Of a DNA stretch of 64,000 bases, positions 1-7,880 are shown piece after piece (position 1 is the first letter of the stretch; every line of letters starts with the position of its first letter). Made by a program: the position numbers and the translations under genes. The stretch spans positions 1 through 64,000 of the forward strand of contig JAFLEH010000004.1 in the NCBI GenBank assembly GCA_017301995.1, written 5' to 3'. Below the pieces are notes generated by a model. That model had not been told where the DNA came from and made no database searches. It saw only the letters and a program-made list of their open reading frames with translations. The stretch comes from Verrucomicrobiota bacterium (lineage in GTDB: Bacteria; Verrucomicrobiota; Verrucomicrobiia; Verrucomicrobiales; Akkermansiaceae).

Positions 1-16
1 TTGTAGCAAACACACC

Positions 17-160
17 ATGAACCGGATCGTCCGCCGGGTCAGCAACAACACCGCCACCACCACCCCCCGGTTGCAGGGCCTGCGGCCCGCACTCAACCGG
101 GAGAGGACAGATGTCCTAATCGTAAATACGCGCAAAAAAGCCAAATTTATGCTTAAATGA
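17..160 (+). CDS. Possible 47-residue Thr-rich leader peptide
   Basis: A 47-codon ORF starts at ATG 17 and stops at TGA 158-160. Residues 12-16 read T-A-T-T-T, mostly ACC codons, directly before a strong hairpin (66-101) that lies inside the ORF. A run of one amino acid in front of a hairpin is the layout of ribosome-mediated attenuator leaders such as the thr leader. No + strand gene follows: the next gene is the convergent 3' end of purL at 266. It may be an orphan or decayed leader, or chance. Low confidence. Confidence 0.2.
   Translation: MNRIVRRVSNNTATTTPRLQGLRPALNRERTDVLIVNTRKKAKFMLK
66..101 (+). promoter_or_regulatory. GC-rich hairpin after the Thr codons
   Basis: CCCGGTTG at 66-73 pairs perfectly with CAACCGGG at 94-101. 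Inside it GGGCC (76-80) pairs with GGCCC (84-88). No T-run follows, so it is not a classical intrinsic terminator. Its position inside the Thr-rich mini-ORF suggests an attenuator-like structure. Confidence 0.3.
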
Positions 161-191
161 GCAACTATTTACCTTAAATCGTCAACCTTTG

Positions 192-205
192 AGGCGAATT
201 CGCCT
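192..205. terminator. Perfect palindrome downstream of purL
   Basis: AGGCGAATTCGCCT is a perfect 14-base palindrome 60 bases past the purL stop. It lies in an AT-rich spacer, with GAGTTTT on its + side. It could act as a weak terminator, but there is no long T-run on the purL strand. Confidence 0.3.
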
Positions 206-265
206 GAGTTTTCCGAGTCGTCACGAATCGGCGGATTGCCGCATCCGGCCGAATGGAAAGCGTGA

Positions 266-3200
266 CTACGCGAAATAGTCGGTTCCGGCCTTGAAGATCG
301 GCTGGTGCTTGTTGCCGGGGATGTTTTTTGCGACGAGGCTTCCGGCCCGTTCCGAGTGGGCCATCTTGCCGAAGACTCGTCCGCAGGGGGAGGTGATGCC
401 TTCGATCGCGGCCAGCGAACCGTTCGGATTGATGAGCGGGTCCATCGAGGGAACGCCGTCCGCATCGCAGTACTGGGTGGCGACTTGTCCGGCTGTGGCG
501 AGGGAGTCTATCATTTCCGACGATGCGAAGAACCGGCCTTCGCCATGCGAGACCGGAACCGTGTGGAGATCGCCAGGTTGGCAAAGCGACAGCCACGGAG
601 ACTGGTTGGAAACGATCCGCGTGGTGGCGTAGCGCGAGACGTGGCGGCCGATGGTGTTGTGGACCAGCGTGGGCGCGTCGGGCGCGGGGTCGCGGATTTC
701 GCCGAAGGGGACCAGTCCGGTTTTGATGAGTGCCTGGAACCCGTTGCAGATGCCCAACACAAGGCCGTCGCGGTTTTTCAGCAAGTCCATGATAGCGTCC
801 GCCACCCGCGGGCTGCGGATGATGGTGGCGATGAACTTGGCCGAACCGTCGGGTTCGTCGCCCGCGCTGAATCCGCCCGGGAACATCAGGATTTGCGACC
901 GGCGGATCCGTTCGGCAAGGGCGGATAGGGATTCCTCGATGTGCGAGACGGTCAGGTTCCGGATCACCAGGATTTCAGCCTCCGCTCCGGCCTCGCGGAA
1001 GGCTTTGGCGGAATCGTACTCCGAATTGGTGCCGGGGAAGGCGGGGATCAAGACCTTCGGTTTTGAGACCTTGGATCGTGGATGGTGGATCGTGGAGGGT
1101 TGGAGGGAAACGCTGGCGCATCCGCCATCTCCGATCTTGGATCCACTATCTCCGATCTCAGTCGGATAGATCGGTTCCAGGGTGGATTCCCATGCCTGTT
1201 GCAGGTCGGTTAGGGAATGGGTTTCGCCGTTGATGGTTAGGACGGGATCAGACGTGGTTTGGCCGATCATGGTCGCGCCGAGGGCGGCGGGGAGTTCGTC
1301 CGTGTGTTCGATGAGGAAGGCGAAGTGGCGTTCGGAGTAGAGGTCGGGCGGACTGAAGTCCGCGCTCCGGGTGAAGCCGATCGTGTTGCCGAAGCAGCAC
1401 TTGGCGAGGGCGGCGGCGAGGCCGGGCGAGCCGATGTGATGCAGGGAGAGGATGGCGCCGGCTTGATTCAGTTGGTGGAGCGATTCCGCGATCTTCCTGA
1501 GGTGGTCGAAATCGGGCAGGCCGTCGGTATCGCGGCGGGTTTCCACCAGCGAGACGGTGGAGCCGGGTTGTTTGAACTCCGGAGAAAGCGCGAGGCTGGC
1601 CTTGCCCGGCGCGAGGGCGAACGAAACCAACGTGGGCGGGACATCGAGGTCGTTGAACGAACCGGACATCGAGTCCTTGCCCCCGATGGCCGCGAGGCGC
1701 AGCGCGTGCTGGGCATGGAACGCCCCTAACAGAGCGGCGAACGGCAGACCCCAGCGGGCGGGATCGGTGCCGAGCTTCGGGAAGTACTCCTGAAGCGTGA
1801 GCCGGATGTCAGGTAGGCGGGCACCGGCGGCCACCGCCTTGCAGACCGACTCGGCGACGGCGAAAACCGCGCCGTGGAACGGCGACGCCGAGGCGATGCG
1901 GGGATCGTAACCCCAGCTCATGTAGGTGCAGACATCCGTGTCGCCGTCCAACAGAGGAAGCTTGGCCACCATCGCGTCGGGAGGGGTGATCTGGTGTTTG
2001 CCTCCGAACGGCCACAGCACGGTGCCTGCGCCGACCGATCCGTCGAACATCTCGCCGAGGCCGCGCTGGGATGCGGTGGATAGAGACGCGAGATGGGCGG
2101 GGAGGGAGGACGGCTGAAGCCGGCGCTTTGTGAGAGGGGCAGGAACGGGGAGATCCGGCGGGCGCAGATAGATGACGGGGTCAATGAAGTGAAGGCTTTC
2201 GCCATCGATGTCCACCACCACATTTTCATCGTGTAGATCTTCGATGAAGAGATCCTCGGCAGGGAGATAGTAGTCGTCGTTGCGAACTCGGTATGCGCCA
2301 AGCCTCGCCATCAGGGCCTCGACTTGTTCGCGGGTGGCTCCGACAGGATAGCCCTCGGCGTCCTTTAGCGCGGTGACCGCAGGTTGGCTTACGACTATGG
2401 CCAATTCGCCTCCGTCATCGAGCAAGCCCAAGAAGGTGTACGCCGTATTCGGGAAAAGGAGACGGTGCAGATGCAACCGCTGGAAATACTGGAGCCAATG
2501 TCCGTGGTAGGAACCGTTGTTGGCCTTGATGAATGTGCTGCCGTCAGGCGACGGGAAAACCTTCTGCTCGGCCCCTCCCAAACAGCCTGCTGCGGTCCAG
2601 TCGTCATTGAATTTGGCCGATTGGACGAACAGGTCGGTCAGGCTGCGTCGAATTTGCCGCTCTTCAACGGAGCGTAAGGCTCTGTGGAGTTCGTGTCGCT
2701 GGCTTGCCGTTTGCGGGACCGGGATGCCAGCTTTTTCGTTTGCTCGATGCACTCCTCGTAGGACATCTTCGGTGCGTTCGCCGCTTGAGCCGAGGCTTTC
2801 GCGCAGTATTCCCGGTGTGCTTCGTTCAAGTAGGGGCGTTCGGTGCTCATGGTGACATTCTACACTGGCTGTCAAGTGGGGGGGGGAATCGGGACGTGCC
2901 ACATGGACGGTCGCGGATTGCTGGACGCCGTTGGTGTTGAGGAAGGCGCGGGAGAGATTGACGATGGTTTCGCCGCGCCAGGTCATGACGAGACGGCCGC
3001 TGTCGGTGACGGTGGCCACGCGGACACATTCGAGGTTTTCCTTGTCGGCCTCGTCGATAAAGTAGGGGATTTCGTTCGGATCGACACAGACCGCCATGCG
3101 TTCCTGGGATTCGGAAATGGCGAGTTCGGTACCGTCGAGACCGTCGTATTTCTTGGGAACCGCATCGAGGTTGATTTCGAGGGATGGGGCGATTTCGCCA

Positions 3201-4744
3201 ATGGCCACGGAGACTCCTCCGGCACCGAAGTCGTTGCAGATCTTGATTTTCCGGGCGAGTTCCGGGTTGCGGAAAAGGCGTTGGATCTTGCGTTCTGTGG
3301 GAGCGTCGCCCTTCTGGACCTCGGCGGAGTTTTCGAGCGCGGTGTCGGTGTGCTCTTTGGAGGATCCGGTGGCGCCGCCAACGCCGTCGCGGCCGGTGCG
3401 ACCGCCGATGAGGAGGATGGCATCGCCGGGAGCGGGAGTGCCGCGGAAAACCTGGGAACGCGGCGCGGCCGCCACCACCGCGCCGATTTCCATGCGCTTG
3501 GCGACGTAGCCGGGGTGATAGATTTCCGAGACCTGCCCGGTTGCCAGGCCGATCTGGTTGCCATAGGACGAATACCCGTGCGCGGCCACCTGACAGATCT
3601 TCTTTTGCGGAAGTTTGCCGGGAAGGGTTTCGGAGTACGGCGTGAGCGGATCGCCCGCGCCGGTGACCCGCATCGCCTGATAGACGTAGGAACGGCCGGA
3701 AAGCGGATCACGGATGCAGCCGCCGAGGCAGGTCGCAGCGCCGCCGAAGGGCTCGATCTCGGTCGGGTGGTTGTGCGTTTCGTTCTTGAACATCACCAGC
3801 CAGTCCTCCCTGCGGGAATTCGAAATTTCAGATTTGAGATTCGAAATTTCGACCGGGACGACGATACACGCGGCGTTGACTTCGTCCGACTCTTCCAAAT
3901 TGTCGAGTTCGCCGGTGGCGCGGAGTTCCCGCATGCCGCAAAGGGCGATGTCCATCAGGGTCACGGGTTTTCCGTCGCGACCGAGCTGTTTTCTAATGTC
4001 CTGATAGGTCTGCCACGCGCGAGCGACCGGTCCCGCTGGATCCTCGAAGGTGACGGACTCGATTTTTGTCAGAAACGTCGTGTGGCGGCAGTGGTCGGAC
4101 CAATAGGTGTCCAACATCCGGATTTCCGTTAGAGTGGGGTCGCGCCGTTCCTCATCGCGGAAGTAGGCCTGGCAAAACGCCACGTCGGCCGCGGACATGG
4201 CGAGGCCGAACCGCGCGCGCACGGCCGCCGGATCCATCTCCGAGAAGCCTTCGAGCACCGGCACGTCGGAGGGCGGATGGGGAGCTTGGATGCGGTAGGG
4301 GTCGGTGACCGGAACCTCGTGCGAATCGACCGCATTGATCACGCAGGCTTTGACCCGGGCGATTTCATCCGGGGACAGGGATCCGCCGAGGATGATGATT
4401 TTCGCCGATGCGACGAATGGCCGGTCTTTTCCGGTTAGGATTTGGACGCATTGGGCGGCCGAGTCCGCCCGCTGGTCGAACTGTCCGGGCAGATACTCCA
4501 CCCCGAAGGCGGTTTCGTTAGGAGTGAGATCGAGCGAGGATGAAATGTCGTCCACTTGCGGTTCCGAAAGGATCAGCCGGCAGGCGGTAGCGAATTCCGA
4601 GTCATCGAGGCCGTCCATGTCGTAGCGTTGGACGACCCGCAGGGAGGTTAGTCCCGGCAGGCCGAGCGACTCCCGGAGTTCATGGAGCAGGTGGCGCGCC
4701 TCGCTGCGGAAAGCGGCCTTTTTTTCGACGAAAATGCGGTTCAT
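266..4744 (-). CDS. purL: Phosphoribosylformylglycinamidine synthase with an internal kinase cassette
   Basis: Single-chain FGAM synthase: converts FGAR, glutamine and ATP to FGAM in purine synthesis. ATG 4744 (MNRIFVEKK) is chosen because the upstream codons look like leader. Visible parts are the linker with DTYWSDHCRHTTF (about residues 215-230), the first synthetase half (KNETHNHPTEIEPFGG, about 312-328), the second half (ASQRGLGEMFDGSVGAGT; IGGKDSMSG), and a C-terminal class-I glutamine amidotransferase from about 1228 (PAFPGTNSEYDS; LGICNGFQAL with the Cys near 1333; HGEGRFFAS). The 1492 residues exceed the family's usual ~1230-1300. About residues 620-865 are foreign to PurL and hold a kinase-like domain. 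Two more loops are repeat-derived (near 299-309 and 1200-1225). The frame is open throughout, so a working long enzyme is possible but unproven. Confidence 0.96.
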   Translation of the reverse strand: MNRIFVEKKAAFRSEARHLLHELRESLGLPGLTSLRVVQRYDMDGLDDSEFATACRLILSEPQVDDISSSLDLTPNETAFGVEYLPGQFDQRADSAAQCVQILTGKDRPFVASAKIIILGGSLSPDEIARVKACVINAVDSHEVPVTDPYRIQAPHPPSDVPVLEGFSEMDPAAVRARFGLAMSAADVAFCQAYFRDEERRDPTLTEIRMLDTYWSDHCRHTTFLTKIESVTFEDPAGPVARAWQTYQDIRKQLGRDGKPVTLMDIALCGMRELRATGELDNLEESDEVNAACIVVPVEISNLKSEISNSRREDWLVMFKNETHNHPTEIEPFGGAATCLGGCIRDPLSGRSYVYQAMRVTGAGDPLTPYSETLPGKLPQKKICQVAAHGYSSYGNQIGLATGQVSEIYHPGYVAKRMEIGAVVAAAPRSQVFRGTPAPGDAILLIGGRTGRDGVGGATGSSKEHTDTALENSAEVQKGDAPTERKIQRLFRNPELARKIKICNDFGAGGVSVAIGEIAPSLEINLDAVPKKYDGLDGTELAISESQERMAVCVDPNEIPYFIDEADKENLECVRVATVTDSGRLVMTWRGETIVNLSRAFLNTNGVQQSATVHVARPDSPPHLTASVECHHEHRTPLLERSTPGILRESLGSSGERTEDVLRGVHRANEKAGIPVPQTASQRHELHRALRSVEERQIRRSLTDLFVQSAKFNDDWTAAGCLGGAEQKVFPSPDGSTFIKANNGSYHGHWLQYFQRLHLHRLLFPNTAYTFLGLLDDGGELAIVVSQPAVTALKDAEGYPVGATREQVEALMARLGAYRVRNDDYYLPAEDLFIEDLHDENVVVDIDGESLHFIDPVIYLRPPDLPVPAPLTKRRLQPSSLPAHLASLSTASQRGLGEMFDGSVGAGTVLWPFGGKHQITPPDAMVAKLPLLDGDTDVCTYMSWGYDPRIASASPFHGAVFAVAESVCKAVAAGARLPDIRLTLQEYFPKLGTDPARWGLPFAALLGAFHAQHALRLAAIGGKDSMSGSFNDLDVPPTLVSFALAPGKASLALSPEFKQPGSTVSLVETRRDTDGLPDFDHLRKIAESLHQLNQAGAILSLHHIGSPGLAAALAKCCFGNTIGFTRSADFSPPDLYSERHFAFLIEHTDELPAALGATMIGQTTSDPVLTINGETHSLTDLQQAWESTLEPIYPTEIGDSGSKIGDGGCASVSLQPSTIHHPRSKVSKPKVLIPAFPGTNSEYDSAKAFREAGAEAEILVIRNLTVSHIEESLSALAERIRRSQILMFPGGFSAGDEPDGSAKFIATIIRSPRVADAIMDLLKNRDGLVLGICNGFQALIKTGLVPFGEIRDPAPDAPTLVHNTIGRHVSRYATTRIVSNQSPWLSLCQPGDLHTVPVSHGEGRFFASSEMIDSLATAGQVATQYCDADGVPSMDPLINPNGSLAAIEGITSPCGRVFGKMAHSERAGSLVAKNIPGNKHQPIFKAGTDYFA
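1073..1165. repeat. Degenerate GGATCGTGG / TCTCCGATC repeats inside purL
   Basis: Tandem copies of GGATCGTGGATGGT (1073-1100) and two copies of ATCTCCGATC near 1127-1160 lie in the purL coding frame. They encode a linker (TEIGDSGSKIGDGG, then STIHHPRSKVSKP) between the synthetase half and the amidotransferase domain. The same type of repeat occurs in the non-coding spacer at 20301-20325. Confidence 0.6.
2145..2641 (-). other. Kinase-like domain inserted in purL (polyvalent-protein kinase type)
   Basis: PurL residues 702 to about 865 form a compact kinase-like domain with no counterpart in PurL. Visible elements: FIKANN (Lys ~740), an IEDLHDEN loop matching the D-x4-N catalytic pattern (Asp 836, Asn 841), and HFIDP (Asp ~855) in the DFG position. 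From memory this pattern fits the small kinases found in polyvalent proteins of phages and conjugative elements. The frame begins at a CTG (2639-2641) that overlaps the stop of the preceding 70-residue ORF as CTGA. This mimics the ATGA overlap of coupled genes, so the ancestral start was probably ATG. It has no stop of its own and runs on into the PurL C-terminal half. Confidence 0.65.
2638..2850 (-). CDS. 70-residue ORF nested in purL, partner of the kinase-like domain
   Basis: An ATG-started ORF in a different frame from purL, on the same strand. It begins MSTERPYLNEAHREYC and includes MSYEECIEQTKKLASRSRK, which reads like a genuine soluble, charged helical protein rather than a shadow frame. 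The purL-frame translation of the same bases (about residues 632-701) is low-complexity and unlike PurL. Its stop overlaps the CTG that opens the kinase-like frame. An operator-like inverted repeat lies 2-24 bases upstream of its ATG. I do not recognise a family. The layout resembles the first gene of a two-gene toxin-antitoxin or defence cassette. Confidence 0.5.
   Translation of the reverse strand: MSTERPYLNEAHREYCAKASAQAANAPKMSYEECIEQTKKLASRSRKRQASDTNSTEPYAPLKSGKFDAA
2853..2874. promoter_or_regulatory. Operator-like inverted repeat before the nested ORF
   Basis: TGACA (2853-2857) and TGTCA (2870-2874) form an inverted repeat around 12 bases, just upstream of the nested ATG. On the - strand the region reads TTGACA then TAGAAT. 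The 7-base spacing is too short for a normal sigma-70 pair, so an operator is more likely than a complete promoter. Confidence 0.35.
2878..2886. repeat. Run of nine G (C9 on the purL strand)
   Basis: A homopolymer of nine bases lies inside purL at codons ~620-622, exactly where PurL-like sequence gives way to the cassette. A change of one base would break the link between the PurL N-terminal half and everything downstream. It could be a slippage switch or a site of sequencing error. Confidence 0.8.
3816..3851. repeat. AATTTCGA/AATCTGAA repeat translated inside purL
   Basis: Degenerate copies of GAAATTTCAGATT and TTCGAAATTTC encode an inserted loop, EISNLKSEISNSR, just before the conserved KNETHNHPTEIEPFGG motif. 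The same repeat family forms the long array at 43230-43302. Confidence 0.7.
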
Positions 4745-4838
4745 GGAGTGGATGGACGCGGCGGGAAACGGCAATGGTAGAGTCCCGGCACCGTAGCGCA
4801 AGCCGAATGGTTCCGTTGGGAAAAATGGCCGAGTTGCG

Positions 4839-5702
4839 TCACTCAGCCAACTCGCCGGAGAGGGGAGGGGCCGTGGCGGGGTCCAGCAGGCCCAGACCGG
4901 TGAGAAAACGACAGGCCGAGGCGATGGTCAGCTCGAAATAGTCCTGATTGACGTTGAAATTGAAGAAACTGTGATCGGCGCGCTCGAAATCGACCAATTC
5001 ACAGCGGTTCCTGCGCCACCAAAGGCGGCGGCGGAATTTTTTCACCTCCGAAAACGGCGCGGTGCGGTCCGCCTTTCCGTGGAAGAAGATCATCGGCGGG
5101 AGCTTCGAACGGACCAGTGATGACGGGCTGAGTTTTTTGGCGGTCTTTGTGTCCGGAAAGCGGCTGGCAAAGGGCGTGCCCGGCCGGGTGTTGACCACCG
5201 CGCTGAACAGCACCAGAGCCTGCGGGCGGCACGACACGCCATTCACGGGCGGCAAGGCCTTGTCCGTGGGCATGGCGGTGAGGAGGGCGAGCATGGCGCC
5301 GCCGGCGGACCCGCAGGCGATCACCCGCGCGGGGTCGATCTGCAGGGTTTCCGCGTGCTGGCGCAGCCACCGGATGAGTTCTCGGGCGTCTTCCACCGCC
5401 TCGACCGGGCCGGTGTTGTGTTTCGAGGCCAACCGGGTTTCGGCGACGACCGCGACCGCGCCGCGTTCGACCATGTGGTGGCATTGCGGGACGAACTGGG
5501 CGAGCATGGAGGCGTCCCAAAGCCCTCCATGGAAAAAAACCACCACCGGGCGCGGCGCGAACGCGGGTTCCTTCGGCTGGAACACGTGGGCGACGACATT
5601 GCCCTGGGGCGTTTGGTGATAGACATAGGCGGACGCATCCTCCAGCAACTTGCGGTCGCGGGATTCGCCGATAACGGGCAGCTTTTGCAGGATGTGGCTC
5701 AT
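4839..5702 (-). CDS. Alpha/beta hydrolase (carboxylesterase-like)
   Basis: 287 residues from ATG 5702 (MSHILQKLPV). It has the features of an esterase/lipase of the alpha/beta-hydrolase fold: an oxyanion-type HGG (VVVFFHGGLWDAS, about residues 75-87), a nucleophile elbow GSAGG (about 155), an Asp after FFHGKADRT and a His in ADHSFFNF. Substrate unknown; no signal peptide is seen, so probably cytoplasmic. It lies 94 bases upstream of purL on the same strand and starts 64 bases from a divergent gene, so the 5703-5766 gap should hold both promoters. Confidence 0.85.
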   Translation of the reverse strand: MSHILQKLPVIGESRDRKLLEDASAYVYHQTPQGNVVAHVFQPKEPAFAPRPVVVFFHGGLWDASMLAQFVPQCHHMVERGAVAVVAETRLASKHNTGPVEAVEDARELIRWLRQHAETLQIDPARVIACGSAGGAMLALLTAMPTDKALPPVNGVSCRPQALVLFSAVVNTRPGTPFASRFPDTKTAKKLSPSSLVRSKLPPMIFFHGKADRTAPFSEVKKFRRRLWWRRNRCELVDFERADHSFFNFNVNQDYFELTIASACRFLTGLGLLDPATAPPLSGELAE

Positions 5703-5766
5703 GGGGAAACGGCGGACGTTCCGGGGCGGTGCGATTTGTTTGTTGCGGAAACGGGGTATTTGTCCA

Positions 5767-6657
5767 ATGGTTTCGCTCGTGAAACGCCATATTTTCCTCG
5801 TCATGGCCCTGATGGCCACGCTGGTTCGCGCGCAGGATGACCTGCGCCCGGTTTTGGAACGCACCTATCAATCCTGGCGCGATGCGATCGTGCGCAAGGA
5901 CGCCGCGGCGTGGCAGGCCGTGACCGCCACCCACCGCCGGGTCGAGGTTCGCAACCGCATCGTTTCCGAGAAAAAGCCGTTCCCCGCGGCGGTGTTCGAG
6001 CTTCCGGCGGCTCCGCCGGCGCTGGGCGGTCTGAAGTTTCTCGAAACCGCGCAAAAGGGCCCCACCGCCAAGGCTTCGTATTTCGGAAAGATCGACTTCG
6101 GGGTGGGCGGCAGTCCCACCGAGAACCTGCTGGTGCTTTCGTTTGTGTCCGAGGGGGGCAAATGGCTCTACGACAGGGCGGATTTCGTAAGTTTGGAGGG
6201 CCTCAAGGATGTCCGCAAGGAGCTGGCGGGGGGCGATCTCAAGTACCTCCACGAAACACCCGAAGCCCAGCCGTCCGGCAAGATCCCCGACACGCCGATC
6301 CAAGCCAATCCGGCGAAATACATCGCCAAGGTCTATGTGTTCTCGCCCGGCCGGGAAGTGAAGGTGCAGGTGAACAAGATCAGTAGGCACCGGTTCGCCA
6401 ACGCCAAGGAGGCCGAGATCGTCATCGGCGGCGCGGTGGACGGCCCCAACGAGGTCCAATACGCCATCTCCAAACTCCCCGGCGGCACCGGCAAGGAAGC
6501 GCTCACGATCCGCGTCTATCTGTTTTCCGAAGTCCAGGGCGTGATGCCGGTCAAAGCCTTCGAATATCAGGTCCAGGAAGGCAAACCGGTGAAATCCTCT
6601 GACACGGGCATGTTCAACGTGGATGCCGATACGGTGAGGAAACTGATGGGTCGGTGA
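5767..6657 (+). CDS. Secreted protein of unknown function
   Basis: 296 residues from ATG 5767. The N-terminus is a signal peptide (MVSLVKRHIFLVMALMATLVRA, cleavage likely before QDD). The following ~120 residues (LERTYQSWRDAIVRKDAAAW ... FVSEGGKWLYDRADFV) look like an NTF2-type fold, and the C-terminal part (about 165-270) is beta-rich. No catalytic motif is seen. It is divergent from the hydrolase gene and 37 bases upstream of the sulfatase-modifying-factor-like gene, possibly as one unit. Confidence 0.75.
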   Translation: MVSLVKRHIFLVMALMATLVRAQDDLRPVLERTYQSWRDAIVRKDAAAWQAVTATHRRVEVRNRIVSEKKPFPAAVFELPAAPPALGGLKFLETAQKGPTAKASYFGKIDFGVGGSPTENLLVLSFVSEGGKWLYDRADFVSLEGLKDVRKELAGGDLKYLHETPEAQPSGKIPDTPIQANPAKYIAKVYVFSPGREVKVQVNKISRHRFANAKEAEIVIGGAVDGPNEVQYAISKLPGGTGKEALTIRVYLFSEVQGVMPVKAFEYQVQEGKPVKSSDTGMFNVDADTVRKLMGR

Positions 6658-6694
6658 CCGGACCGTTCTCTATCCTACCAGCCCCGATGCAGGC

Positions 6695-7708
6695 ATGAAG
6701 ATCGTCGCATTTGTCACCGGACTGTCCGGGTTGGCACTGGCGGTGCCGCCTCCGATCACAAGCGGTGAGTTGGCGGCTCCGGGAATTGCCTTGGTGGGAA
6801 ACCAGGTTAGGATCACGGTGGATCCATCGGTGGTTGGCAGGCGCTATCGGTTGGAGAAATCCGTTCCGCTAGGTGGGGCACCTTGGGTGCCGGTTTGGCC
6901 GGAATATGCCGGAAACGGAGGGGTGCTGGAGATCAGCCAGCCTGTGGCACCCGGCGAGCCAAGATGTTTTTACCGATTGGCGTTGGATCCGGCGGCTCTG
7001 CCTTCCGGTTTGGTGGATGTGCCGGGCGGCAGTTTGGTCTTGAGCACGGGCAACACCACGGTTGGGTCGTTCAGAATCGGCCGCCACGAAGTGACCTGGG
7101 GAGAATGGAAATCCGTGCGGGCGAACGCGCCCGGATTCGGCTATGATTTGTCACAATCGGTGGGGTTGGGTTGCGGTGATGACCATCCGGTCCGGGCGGT
7201 GAGTTGGTTTGACGCGCTCAAATGGTGCAACCTGAGGAGCGAAACCGAGGGGTTGCAGCCCGTTTATCTATCCGGAGGGAATGTCTTTCGCAGCGGAACC
7301 GCCCAGCCGTCGATGGACGCGGCGGCCAACGGCTACCGGTTGCCCACCGAACAGGAGTGGGAATTCGCCGCCCGAGGCGGACTTGGCAGCATGGGAACCC
7401 CGTTTAGCGGCGGCAGTGATGTGGATGCCGTGGCGTGGTATTATTTCAATGCCTCCGGGGCACCGTGTCCTGTGGATGAAGGAACGGGCACGTGGCCGGT
7501 GGGTCGCAAGGTGGCGAACGAACTCGGTCTGACCGACATGAGCGGCAACGTTTTCGAATGGTGCTGGAGCGGAGACTTCGCCACGAAACCGCTGCGGGGA
7601 GGATCGTTCAACGACCTGGCGGAAACCTGCGAGGTGACATTTTCATTTTCCACCGCCCCATCGGAACGGTACCTTGCGTACGGTTTTCGAGTTGCCAGAA
7701 CTCCATGA
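6695..7708 (+). CDS. Secreted formylglycine-generating-enzyme-like (SUMF1) protein
   Basis: 337 residues with an N-terminal hydrophobic segment (VAFVTGLSGLALAVP) and a beta-rich region to about residue 105. A SUMF1/FGE-type domain follows: HEVTWGEWKSV, AVSWFDALKWCNLRS, YRLPTEQEWEFAARGG, DMSGNVFEWCW and the ending YGFRVART. In true FGE the fold oxidises a sulfatase Cys to formylglycine. Many secreted verrucomicrobial members lack proof of this and may only bind ligands. No sulfatase gene lies nearby. Confidence 0.85.
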   Translation: MKIVAFVTGLSGLALAVPPPITSGELAAPGIALVGNQVRITVDPSVVGRRYRLEKSVPLGGAPWVPVWPEYAGNGGVLEISQPVAPGEPRCFYRLALDPAALPSGLVDVPGGSLVLSTGNTTVGSFRIGRHEVTWGEWKSVRANAPGFGYDLSQSVGLGCGDDHPVRAVSWFDALKWCNLRSETEGLQPVYLSGGNVFRSGTAQPSMDAAANGYRLPTEQEWEFAARGGLGSMGTPFSGGSDVDAVAWYYFNASGAPCPVDEGTGTWPVGRKVANELGLTDMSGNVFEWCWSGDFATKPLRGGSFNDLAETCEVTFSFSTAPSERYLAYGFRVARTP

Positions 7709-7880
7709 GACCAGCCTGCCTGAAATTGCCAAGGCGCATCTGTGGAAACCAACCATCACGAAACGCGGCAAGAAGCCGCCAACAATCGAAGCGCTTGGTC
7801 TGCCTCATGGAAGTCCTCCCGCGCGAGTCGCGGTGGCACAATGTCATATTGGGCGATAGCGCAGGCCGCGTATCCTTATT

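Noticed and set aside
620-2880. Intein in purL
   Set aside because: The insert lacks splicing blocks (no N-terminal Cys/Ser with a His-Asn end). It carries a kinase-like domain and a second ORF instead.
2843-4132. Long + strand open frame antisense to purL
   Set aside because: Gly/Asp/Val-rich shadow of a GC-rich gene. The opposite strand encodes clear PurL motifs.
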